In this document: positions 1 through 5,550 of the stretch, one piece after another
Position numbering within the stretch: the stretch's first letter is position 1
Layout of the letters: each line of letters begins with the position of its first letter
Assembly (NCBI GenBank): GCA_019244945.1
Contig: JAFASD010000313.1
Location: forward strand, 1 to 6,243
DNA from: Acidobacteriaceae bacterium
Lineage (GTDB): Bacteria > Acidobacteriota > Terriglobia > Bryobacterales > Bryobacteraceae
Reading direction: 5' to 3'
Length of the DNA stretch: 6,243 nt
Notes under the pieces: model-generated
Told to the model about the DNA's origin: nothing
The model's database searches: none
The model's input: the letters and a program-made list of their open reading frames with translations, nothing else
Translations under genes and position numbers: made by a program

Positions 1-129
1 GCGGAGTTTCTGAAGGCGCACAAAGATTACGCATGGCAGAGCAGCTTGCTGGAGGATTTGAAGGCTAATCCGTGGATCGTGGTATCAGCGGCGGGACACG
101 GGGACGGAGCGGTTGTGGGGCTTCGGTAG
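1..129 (+). CDS. 3' end of an unrecognised gene (partial)
   Basis: Frame 1 is open from the window edge to a TAG at 127-129 and gives the last 42 residues of a protein whose start lies outside the window. The tail begins AEFLKAHKDYAW, continues with a charged helix-like part (LLEDLKAN) and ends in a short hydrophobic and glycine-rich stretch (PWIVVSAAGHGDG, then AVVGLR). The codons look ordinary for this window, so it is probably a real C-terminus. I do not recognise the family, and 42 residues are too few to assign a function. It is followed by about 108 bp before the antitoxin start, and no convincing terminator is visible behind it. Confidence 0.55.
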   Translation, partial: AEFLKAHKDYAWQSSLLEDLKANPWIVVSAAGHGDGAVVGLR

Positions 130-166
130 GAGATAGTCCGAACCTGCCCGCCTCTGCGCTTCGCGC

Positions 167-194
167 TTGCCTCGCTTCTTCAATCGCCTAGAAT
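167..194 (+). promoter_or_regulatory. Candidate sigma70-type promoter of the toxin-antitoxin operon
   Basis: A TTGCCT hexamer (167-172, four of six matches to TTGACA) is followed after 16 bp by TAGAAT (189-194, five of six matches to TATAAT). Transcription would begin near 201, about 37 bp before the antitoxin ATG. A second -10-like hexamer, TAAAAT at 198-203, has no good -35 partner. The -10 lies inside the first copy of the 9-bp repeat array, as expected if the array is an operator. This is pattern matching only. Confidence 0.4.
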
Positions 195-222
195 GGCTAA
201 AATAGCTAGATAGGCTAGATTA
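187..222 (+). repeat. Four tandem 9-bp repeats, candidate antitoxin operator
   Basis: Four consecutive 9-bp units are visible without gaps: CCTAGAATG (187-195), GCTAAAATA (196-204), GCTAGATAG (205-213) and GCTAGATTA (214-222). The consensus is roughly GCTAGAWWR; C, T and A at unit positions 2-4 and A at position 6 are invariant. Each CTAG core is itself palindromic. The array starts over the putative -10 and ends four bases before the ribosome binding site, the usual place for an operator bound by an antitoxin or toxin-antitoxin complex. The repeats are directly seen; the operator role is inferred from known autoregulation of Phd/YefM-type systems. Confidence 0.6.
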
Positions 223-226
223 CCTC

Positions 227-231
227 GGAGG
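227..231 (+). promoter_or_regulatory. Ribosome binding site of the antitoxin
   Basis: GGAGG lies six bases before the ATG at 238. This near-ideal spacing supports that start over the GTG in another frame at 231, which the same motif overlaps. Confidence 0.75.
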
Positions 232-237
232 TGCGCG

Positions 238-480
238 ATGGAATGGCGGTTGGCGGACGCAAAGAATCGCTTTACCGAGCTGGTAAACCGCGCTCTGGCC
301 GAAGGCCCTCAGCGCGTCGTACGGCGCCAAGATGCCGTTGTGGTTGTGGCACAGCGCGACTACGACAAGCTATCCGGAACACGGCGGGATTTCAAAGACT
401 TCCTTCTCGGCGAGGGACCGAGTTTGGATGGCCTGGATATAGGCCGTGATCGCTCGCCCTTGCGTAAGGCGCCACTGTGA
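238..480 (+). CDS. Phd/YefM-family type II antitoxin
   Basis: This 80-residue protein has the typical length and layout of Phd/YefM antitoxins. The N-terminal part (about 1-50: MEWRLADAKNRFTELVNRA, then a basic GPQRVVRRQD turn, then VVVVAQRDYDKL) matches the fold that dimerises and binds DNA: an early helix with the 'AK..F..L...A' pattern, a strand carrying 'G.....R....VVV', and a following helix starting near the 'DYDKL' residues. The C-terminal 30 residues (DFKDFLLGEGPSLDGLDIGRD) are polar and probably disordered until they wrap around and block the toxin. The ATG has an excellent GGAGG. The TGA overlaps the toxin GTG as GTGA, so the two are translationally coupled, which keeps their ratio fixed. 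It is expected to repress its own promoter through the upstream repeats. The family is fairly sure; the exact subfamily is not. Confidence 0.88.
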   Translation: MEWRLADAKNRFTELVNRALAEGPQRVVRRQDAVVVVAQRDYDKLSGTRRDFKDFLLGEGPSLDGLDIGRDRSPLRKAPL

Positions 481-896
481 GGGTGTTGCTAGACACCTGC
501 GTGTTATCGGAACTGCGGCGCCCTCATGCGAATGCAGAGGTGCGGCGCGCGGTTGAGGCGATCAACAGTGACAGCCTTTTCGTAAGCGTGTTGTCGGTCG
601 GCGAAATTGTAAAGGGAATTGCGCTTTTGCGCGACAGCCAGCGTAAACGTGCCTTGCAGCGCTGGCTCCAGGAGCTGGAGCGCTTCTATGGCGACCGTCT
701 CCTTCCCGTTGATGCCGAGACGAGCCATATTTGGGGTGAATTGAGTGCCGCCGCCCAACAAGTCGGGCGAGCGGTGCCGGCGAGTGACGGCTTGATTGCG
801 GCGACAGCGCGCCGACACGGCCTGCACGTCATGACCCGCAATACTGACGACTTTGAGGCTACTGGGGTTATGCTGATAAACCCATGGCGCGCTTGA
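477..896 (+). CDS. PIN-domain ribonuclease toxin, FitB/VapC type
   Basis: This 139-residue protein is a complete PIN domain of the usual VapC/FitB length. The acidic metal-binding residues are all present: D6 in VLLDTCVLSE, E43 in SVGEIVKG, D104 in PASDGLIAATA, and D124 or D125 in TRNTDDF. The ending INPW is characteristic of the FitB-like branch. Such toxins are Mg- or Mn-dependent endoribonucleases that cut RNA (tRNA or rRNA in studied VapCs) and stop growth when the antitoxin is degraded; the target here cannot be read from the sequence. The start is a GTG that overlaps the antitoxin stop by four bases. No separate ribosome binding site is obvious, so translation probably depends on reinitiation after the antitoxin. 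The gene appears intact. Confidence 0.92.
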   Translation: MRVLLDTCVLSELRRPHANAEVRRAVEAINSDSLFVSVLSVGEIVKGIALLRDSQRKRALQRWLQELERFYGDRLLPVDAETSHIWGELSAAAQQVGRAVPASDGLIAATARRHGLHVMTRNTDDFEATGVMLINPWRA

Positions 897-1109
897 GGAG
901 ACGTCTGGCTTGCCTGCCCGTCCGCTCTCCGCATACTTCTCCGAACGACTAAATCCACAGTCGCATTAGGCTTGGTGGCAAGGACGCGCGTCTCCTCCTG
1001 ACCCGCTTCATATCGCTGCCCTGGCGCCGAAGACACCGGCTTCGTTTCCCAGCACGCGGGGGAAGCTTTTCCTAGAGCAGGAATGCGAGAGAGTTGAGGG
1101 AAGGTCTGC
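897..1109. other. Intergenic gap between convergent genes
   Basis: These 213 bp lie between the stops of the plus-strand toxin and the minus-strand cupin. No reading frame here has a convincing start and ribosome binding site. Apart from the weak hairpin at 1044-1070, I see a 10-bp palindrome GACGCGCGTC (983-992) and a widely spaced 9-bp inverted repeat (895-903 with 989-997), both compatible with chance. No tRNA, mobile element end or attachment site is visible. Confidence 0.6.
1044..1070 (+). terminator. Weak candidate rho-independent terminator
   Basis: GTTTCCC (1044-1050) can pair with GGGAAGC (1060-1066), giving a 7-bp stem with one G-U pair and a 9-base loop, followed by TTTT (1067-1070). 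Read on the plus strand it could end transcription from the toxin-antitoxin operon about 150 bp beyond the toxin stop. On the minus strand the hairpin has no T tract, so it does not serve the cupin. The short T tract and modest stem make it uncertain. Confidence 0.28.
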
Positions 1110-1538
1110 TTACGCCGGCGGTTCTGCGCCGATGGCGATGACGAAGTAGTTTGCCGGAACGGTACCGGTGTTCTTCAGGCCGTGCAGTTCGCCCGAAGCC
1201 GCATAAGCCACATCTCCTGGGCCAAGCTGCTCTGATTTGCCCTCCAGGATGAACTCTACGACGCCTTCGCGAATCAGCATGAATTCGGTATGGACGTGCC
1301 GGTGCGCTGGGTGAGGCATCTGGTCCGGCATGAGTGTCGTCTCATGCAGTTCCACCGTTTCGCCGGTCGGCAACTTGCCGTGGAGAACCGGGCGTGTCGC
1401 TGCGCCGCCGGAGGAGTGTGTCACGAGCAGCCTTTCGAACGAGTACACAGCGGAGTGAGCGAGGACGGACTGCTCCTCGGCGTCGGCCAAGAACCCGATG
1501 GCGGCAGGGAGAGTGAAAGCGAATTCGCGGCGTTTCAC
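1110..1538 (-). CDS. Small single-domain cupin with twin-arginine N-terminus
   Basis: This 142-residue protein is a one-domain cupin beta-barrel. Cupin motif 1 is textbook: HRH at 79-81, then E85, then G92, matching HxH(x)3E(x)6G. Motif 2 is G108, then A114-S-G116, then H119 and N123, matching G(x)5PxG(x)2H(x)3N except that alanine replaces proline. H79, H81, E85 and H119 should bind one metal ion. The N-terminus MKRREFAF, followed by the hydrophobic TLPAAIGFLA, resembles a short Tat export signal, so the protein may act in the periplasm; the hydrophobic stretch is short and this is not certain. The GTG start at 1536-1538 overlaps the phosphoesterase TGA as GTGA, which favours it over an earlier in-frame ATG near 1613 that would overlap the upstream gene by 79 bp. 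Such cupins may be enzymes or binding proteins; the substrate is unknown. Confidence 0.85.
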   Translation of the reverse strand: MKRREFAFTLPAAIGFLADAEEQSVLAHSAVYSFERLLVTHSSGGAATRPVLHGKLPTGETVELHETTLMPDQMPHPAHRHVHTEFMLIREGVVEFILEGKSEQLGPGDVAYAASGELHGLKNTGTVPANYFVIAIGAEPPA

Positions 1539-2752
1539 GTGGTCACCATGTGAGTGGTCAAGTCGAGGGTCACAGGGTCGAAGGGCTTGGTGTGCTGCGC
1601 GCCGAGCTGCCAAAACTGCGTTACCAGTTGCTTGGCCGAGGCGGTTACGAACAGATAGCCCAGGGAAGAGATCGCGGCGTCGTAGGTGACTTCGTGGCTG
1701 GTATCGGCGGGCTGTCCAGTTGCCGTGGTGACCGGCTGAGCCGGCATGCCTCCGGTGCCCACGACGATATACAAGATCTGCTTGCCCGCGGTTCGGCGCG
1801 TGTAGCGTTGATAGTTGTGGGCATGAGCGGAGAGGAACAGGTCCGGGAAGACCCCAGCTTTTGTGCAGGCATCGTCGATGCTTTGGTTCATTTCCGTGCT
1901 ACCGCTGTGGCCGCTTTGGCTGTATGGCGGATGATGTGTCGCAATGACCAGAGCCTTCTTCTGGTTGGCCTTCTTGATAGAGGCTAGCGTTTGAGCCAGC
2001 CAGTCAAGCTGGGAGGTATCTTTTTTCCCATCGGTGATGCCTTCGAGATAGCCGGGATTTTCGAGCAGGTTGGAATAGAGCCCGATGATTTGTACGAAAG
2101 GCGCGTCGAGAAACCAGTAGACACCCGGCTCCGTCATGGTCTCGCGGTAAATGCCGCTTCCCGAAGCCTGGGGTGGAACGGTGGCTGTGGCGGCGCAGAA
2201 GTTGGCGCGGAACGCCGTAAGGGATGGGCTATCGGCGGGTGTTTTAACCTCGCCGTCGTGATTTCCGGGGATGGCGAGGATCTTGCCCGGATAGTGTTTG
2301 TAAGGCACGTAGAAGCGCTCGCCATAGTGGCTGCCTTTGTCGTTTCCATAAATCACATCGCCGAGATGAAAGAGAAAAGCCGGATTCAATCCCCCCGCGT
2401 CAGGCTTGAAGTCGGTGGCCATTTCGTCGGAGATTTCCTGGGCCTCCTGCGCAGTGTCGACGCCGCTGTCCCCGAGCGCATGGAAGCGAATTTCGCCCAG
2501 ATCGTCAATCTCTTTGACTCCGTCTGCACCGATCACTTCCGAGAGGTCCATATTGCCTCCGCGAACGGTGGGCGGGATTGGGCCGAGCTGTGCTTTGCTC
2601 CAGTCGGTCATGCGAGTTTGGCCGTTGATGGGCTGGCGTTCGGATGGCGATGCGGGAAGGAAGAACGGGTGGGCGTACCTGGATTTTGAATAGGAAGTGG
2701 AAGCGGAATTCGCTCTGGGCGGGTGAGCGGGCGGATATTTTTTAGGCGCCAT
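1535..2752 (-). CDS. Purple-acid-phosphatase-like metallophosphoesterase
   Basis: This 405-residue protein has the ordered metal-binding motifs of the calcineurin-like superfamily in their purple acid phosphatase form: GDSG (94-97), GDVIY (131-135), GNHD (163-166), ATHHPP (271-276) and SAHAH (308-312, with alanine for the usual glycine of GHxH), followed by NYQRY. These ligands build a two-metal centre that hydrolyses phosphate mono- or diesters; the substrate is unknown. Residues 1-85 form a polar, proline- and serine-rich extension before the domain, and no signal peptide is apparent, so it is predicted to be cytoplasmic. The ATG at 2752 is chosen because AGGAG lies six bases upstream; an in-frame TTG 33 bases earlier lacks support. 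It starts 57 bp after the lipoprotein gene with no terminator between them, and its stop overlaps the cupin start, so it is probably cotranscribed with both. Confidence 0.87.
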   Translation of the reverse strand: MAPKKYPPAHPPRANSASTSYSKSRYAHPFFLPASPSERQPINGQTRMTDWSKAQLGPIPPTVRGGNMDLSEVIGADGVKEIDDLGEIRFHALGDSGVDTAQEAQEISDEMATDFKPDAGGLNPAFLFHLGDVIYGNDKGSHYGERFYVPYKHYPGKILAIPGNHDGEVKTPADSPSLTAFRANFCAATATVPPQASGSGIYRETMTEPGVYWFLDAPFVQIIGLYSNLLENPGYLEGITDGKKDTSQLDWLAQTLASIKKANQKKALVIATHHPPYSQSGHSGSTEMNQSIDDACTKAGVFPDLFLSAHAHNYQRYTRRTAGKQILYIVVGTGGMPAQPVTTATGQPADTSHEVTYDAAISSLGYLFVTASAKQLVTQFWQLGAQHTKPFDPVTLDLTTHMVTT

Positions 2753-2758
2753 GCATTT

Positions 2759-2763
2759 CTCCT
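2759..2763 (-). promoter_or_regulatory. Ribosome binding site of the metallophosphoesterase
   Basis: AGGAG on the minus strand sits six bases before the ATG at 2750-2752 and decides that start over the upstream in-frame TTG at 2783-2785. Confidence 0.7.
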
Positions 2764-2809
2764 GTTTCCGTCGCGGTGCTCGCAACGGCTTTCGGTTATC
2801 GTATCGTGA

Positions 2810-3730
2810 TTACGGAAGAGAGTGGAGCTGCGGCAAGCGCGCCAACAGTTTATCGGCGAGATCGGCGGAGAGATCGGCTCGGACGTGGATCAGTTGCTGA
2901 TCCTGGTCGACATGGATGGAATCGTAGAGCCGTAACATGTCTGGCTCGTTGTCTTTGGTAGTTAGGCGCGCCAGGCCAATGCCGCCGCGCAAGGCGTCGC
3001 GAACGCGCTGCGCACCCTGGTCGGAGATGCAAGTGATCTCCATCTGCAGGTGCGCGCCTGTATCGAGGCCGATTCCGACGCTCGCACCAGTTACGAAAGC
3101 CACAATGTTCGAAAGAGCCGAGCCGATATCGGAGCGCATCGGAACGTCTGCAAAGGGCAGTCCTTGACGGCTCACAGCCCAAACCTGGTCATACTTCGGC
3201 AAAGCCTCGAGCCGCTGCTGCAGTTCATCCGGCACTCCACCAGAGCCGTCCTCGTGAATGTCAATGGTGTGGCGCAAAGCTTCCGCTGGCCCTGCTACCG
3301 CAACATTTTTCTTGGCGAAGAACAACGATTCATTAGGAGTGCCGAAGAGCGTGTATTTCCTGTATGCAGCGCGTTGAGCACCAAACGAGCTCAATCTTTG
3401 CTCGAGCTCGGCTTGCGTGATCCCGCCGCGCGCCAGAAAGACGGGCTGCTTGCCGTTCCAAGCGACCAGCAGATCCGATAAATCGCGCCTGGGATCGAAG
3501 CCGACGCGTTCAGCAAACGCATCCAGCAGTGGAATTTGCAATTGCTTTTGGTGGCGCTTATAGAGCGGAGATGTTTTTAGTTGGTCCGCGCGCAGACCAG
3601 CCAAGACCTTTGTATCCGGAGGAATGAATGCGCGAAACGCCGAATCAACGGCTATGCCGGTAGCAGCGTGCTTCGCGCAACTGAATAGGGACACGAAAGC
3701 GGCCAGGACCATGAAAGCAGAGGGACGCAT
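2810..3730 (-). CDS. Probable lipoprotein of unknown family, ABC-transporter linked
   Basis: I do not recognise the family of this 306-residue protein. It begins with a short signal peptide (RPSAFMVLAAFVSLFSC) whose C18 sits in a lipobox-like LFSC; the phenylalanine at -2 is unusual, so lipidation is likely but not certain. The mature part has no further membrane segment and would lie in the periplasm, anchored to the inner or outer membrane. It contains PPDTKVLAGLRADQL (37-51), a glycine-rich central stretch (VTGASVGIGLDTGAHL, 213-228) and a strand-helix C-terminus (IHVRADLSADLADKLL, 281-296), suggesting mixed alpha-beta repeats with no visible catalytic motif. Its ATG overlaps the permease TGA by one base (TGATG), so it is translationally coupled to the transporter. 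It may be a substrate-binding or accessory subunit, but this rests on position only. A weak AAGAG precedes the start. Confidence 0.78.
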   Translation of the reverse strand: MRPSAFMVLAAFVSLFSCAKHAATGIAVDSAFRAFIPPDTKVLAGLRADQLKTSPLYKRHQKQLQIPLLDAFAERVGFDPRRDLSDLLVAWNGKQPVFLARGGITQAELEQRLSSFGAQRAAYRKYTLFGTPNESLFFAKKNVAVAGPAEALRHTIDIHEDGSGGVPDELQQRLEALPKYDQVWAVSRQGLPFADVPMRSDIGSALSNIVAFVTGASVGIGLDTGAHLQMEITCISDQGAQRVRDALRGGIGLARLTTKDNEPDMLRLYDSIHVDQDQQLIHVRADLSADLADKLLARLPQLHSLP

Positions 3731-4578
3731 CAGAAATCTCTTCTTTGAAACAGATACATTGCGCCTGAAAGCACCACCATGCCGAAGAGCGCTGACGTCC
3801 AGAGCGGCGTGACCCAGTCGGTCTGGTGCTCGTGGAGGATGATCTGCCGAAGCGCCGCGCCAAGATCGTAAACTTTAGGCACGATCCAATAACAGGCCAT
3901 CCAAAGCTGACGCGACCATTCAGAATCGAGCAGCTTCATCATGAACTGACGCTGGGCCAGGATCGCGCTTATCAGCATCAGGGCGACCGAGATCATCACG
4001 GACAAAGCTGCGCTTTCAAAGACAACTCCAATTAGCACCACTACGCAAAGCAGCACGGCAAAGATGAAAATGCTGAGGGGAATCGCGAGCAAGAAGCGCA
4101 ATTCCCAGATATGAGTTTTCACCCCGATGATGATCCAGATGCTACAGATCAGGTAGATGTGATTCGCCGCGATTACCAAAACGTTACCGGCGTATCTGCC
4201 GGCGAGCAACATGGTCCGGGTGAGTGGCTTTGAGAGCAACAACGAGATGCGTCCGGCCTCCAAAACGCTTGGAATCAGGCCGGAGGATGCAAAGACCGCG
4301 AGAAACGTTCCCCAGGTGTACAGAACAATCGACACCACCGCATACGAGATATTCACGAATTTGCGAATATCCACCTGATGCGTGGTGGGTGCAATGCCCA
4401 TGATCGAAATGGCGCCTTGCACGATATCAATGCGAAGAACGAACAGGAAGATGGCGATCAGCAACGTGGAGAGGCCGAAAAGACCCCAGAATAACCAGCG
4501 CGCACGAGCCTCCTGAAAGGTGTCCCGGATGAGCGCCGCGAGAACGCTTGCGCGCGATCGACGGAGCGCTTCGTTCAT
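3730..4578 (-). CDS. ABC-2-type transporter permease
   Basis: This 282-residue protein is an integral membrane subunit with about six hydrophobic spans, near residues 28-48, 78-98, 130-152, 162-187, 188-208 and 258-277. After a cytoplasmic amphipathic N-terminus (LIRDTFQEARARW) come TM1 and a polar loop. The stretch SVLEAGRISLLLSKPLTR (104-121), just after TM2, is the conserved cytoplasmic element typical of ABC-2 permeases in two-gene exporters. Two copies, or one with another subunit, would form the channel driven by the adjacent ATPase. The ATG overlaps the ATPase stop by four bases (ATGA) and has its own GGAG eight bases upstream. Direction and substrate cannot be read; the family mostly exports, but some members support gliding motility, copper-enzyme maturation or sodium export. 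Confidence 0.88.
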   Translation of the reverse strand: MNEALRRSRASVLAALIRDTFQEARARWLFWGLFGLSTLLIAIFLFVLRIDIVQGAISIMGIAPTTHQVDIRKFVNISYAVVSIVLYTWGTFLAVFASSGLIPSVLEAGRISLLLSKPLTRTMLLAGRYAGNVLVIAANHIYLICSIWIIIGVKTHIWELRFLLAIPLSIFIFAVLLCVVVLIGVVFESAALSVMISVALMLISAILAQRQFMMKLLDSEWSRQLWMACYWIVPKVYDLGAALRQIILHEHQTDWVTPLWTSALFGMVVLSGAMYLFQRRDF

Positions 4579-5510
4579 GCCGCTTTCTCCGATTTTGTCG
4601 TGCGAATGAAGACGTCTTCCAAACTACTGCTCGAGGCACTAAAGCTCTCGACGAAACCCTGAGCGGCTCGAATTTTGTCAATCACGGTGTTCGCTTGTTC
4701 AAGTGTTACGGCTTGCACCTCGATGGCATCGGCCGATGGCAATATGGATACGCCCAGCCTGCGGATTTCTGCCAGGGCCGCCTCCGGCACGCCTGATGCG
4801 CGGACGCGATACCCGCGCCCGGCGATCAGGGAACTGATCTTTCCTTCGAGCGCCAGCTCTCCGGACTTCAATATGGCCACGTATTCACAGAACGATTCCA
4901 CTTCGCTCAGCAGATGCGAATTGATGAAGATGGTGACCCCGGTCCCGGTGAGTCCGTTCAAGATGTCTCGAATTTCGCGGCGGCCGACTGGATCCACACC
5001 ATCGGTCGGCTCATCCAGAACGAGCAGTCTGGGCTTGTGGAGCAACGCTTGCGCTAAGCCAAGTCTCTGAAGCATTCCCTTGGAATATTTCTTGATGCGT
5101 ACGTCGCCCCAATCCTTTAAGCCGACAAGCTCTAGAAGCCCGGGAATGCGCTTGTTTCGCTCAAGCGCATCGAGCCCGGAAAGAGCGCCGTAAAAATCCA
5201 ACATTCCACGACCGGTGAAATACGTGGGGAAACGATGATTTTCCGGGAGGTATCCGACGGGTCTTCGCGCTTCGGGGTCGCGAGCATCTTTGCCGAACAA
5301 CTTTGCTGAGCCGGAGGTGGGATTCACCGCGGAAAGAAGCATCTTCACAAAGGTGGTCTTGCCGGCCCCGTTCGGACCTAAGAGCCCAAACTTCACGCCT
5401 TCGGGCACGTGCAGAGTGAGATTAGAAACGGCTTTGATCTCGCGCCCACGAAAGCGTGTTCGGTAGATCTTTTCGAGGCCATCCGCCTGAATGGCGTACT
5501 CCGTCCTCAT
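4575..5510 (-). CDS. ABC transporter ATP-binding protein
   Basis: This 311-residue protein is the nucleotide-binding subunit of an ABC-2-type transporter. Visible motifs are Walker A GPNGAGKT (45-52), a Q-loop region GYLPENHRFP (86-95) where the usual glutamine position reads E90, the signature YSKGM (142-146) in place of LSGGQ, Walker B with D-loop LLVLDEPTDGVDP (162-174) and the switch histidine H199 in INSHLLSE. YSKGM signatures are common in the NatA/CcmA-like branch of exporters. The last 80 residues form a C-terminal extension with an acidic-aromatic ending (SLEDVFIRTT), typical of this branch. The protein would dimerise at the cytoplasmic face of the permease encoded next. It is the first gene of the minus-strand cluster; its ATG has an AAGG close upstream that is part of the intergenic palindrome. 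Confidence 0.94.
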   Translation of the reverse strand: MRTEYAIQADGLEKIYRTRFRGREIKAVSNLTLHVPEGVKFGLLGPNGAGKTTFVKMLLSAVNPTSGSAKLFGKDARDPEARRPVGYLPENHRFPTYFTGRGMLDFYGALSGLDALERNKRIPGLLELVGLKDWGDVRIKKYSKGMLQRLGLAQALLHKPRLLVLDEPTDGVDPVGRREIRDILNGLTGTGVTIFINSHLLSEVESFCEYVAILKSGELALEGKISSLIAGRGYRVRASGVPEAALAEIRRLGVSILPSADAIEVQAVTLEQANTVIDKIRAAQGFVESFSASSSSLEDVFIRTTKSEKAA

Positions 5511-5550
5511 GTACCTTAAGGATACGAGTGAAGGAGGACGTTAGTTCCCG
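5511..5550. promoter_or_regulatory. Divergent intergenic region with palindrome
   Basis: Only 40 bp separate the divergent ABC ATPase and TonB-dependent receptor genes. It holds the perfect 8-bp palindrome CCTTAAGG (5514-5521), flanked by GTA and ATAC, so that an arm of 11 bases is almost symmetric. On the minus strand the AAGG half also serves as the likely ATPase ribosome binding site. I cannot find convincing -35 and -10 pairs here for either gene; with so little space the promoters must reach into the opposing coding regions. An operator role is speculative. Confidence 0.35.
5531..5537 (+). promoter_or_regulatory. Ribosome binding site of the TonB-dependent receptor
   Basis: AAGGAGG is a strong anti-16S match, located 13 bases before the TTG at 5551. 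The spacing is longer than usual, but an in-frame TAG at 5542-5544 excludes any earlier start. Confidence 0.5.

Noticed and set aside
895..997. Inverted repeat GAGGAGACG (895-903) with CGTCTCCTC (989-997)
   Set aside because: Nine bases with an 85-base loop is within chance expectation for a 200-bp gap, and one arm overlaps the toxin stop codon. No mobile element lies between the arms.
504..1036. Minus-strand open frames across the PIN toxin gene
   Set aside because: They overlap a gene with clear PIN motifs, show no recognisable domains and lack ribosome binding sites; they are shadows.
1539..1613. Longer N-terminus of the cupin starting near 1613
   Set aside because: It would overlap the phosphoesterase by 79 bp out of frame, adds a compositionally odd Arg/His-rich leader and hides the twin-arginine pattern. 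The GTGA overlap start at 1538 is better.
1550..2689. Two long plus-strand reading frames (145 and 232 codons) in the same frame opposite the metallophosphoesterase
   Set aside because: They are in exact codon register with the minus-strand gene, so their stops would require CTA, TTA or TCA codons there, which are rare in this GC-rich gene. The single break at 1985-1987 is one CTA codon. The minus strand carries all metallophosphatase motifs.
2753..2785. Longer N-terminus of the metallophosphoesterase from a TTG at 2785
   Set aside because: TTG is a weak start with no ribosome binding site, whereas the ATG at 2752 has AGGAG at six-base spacing.
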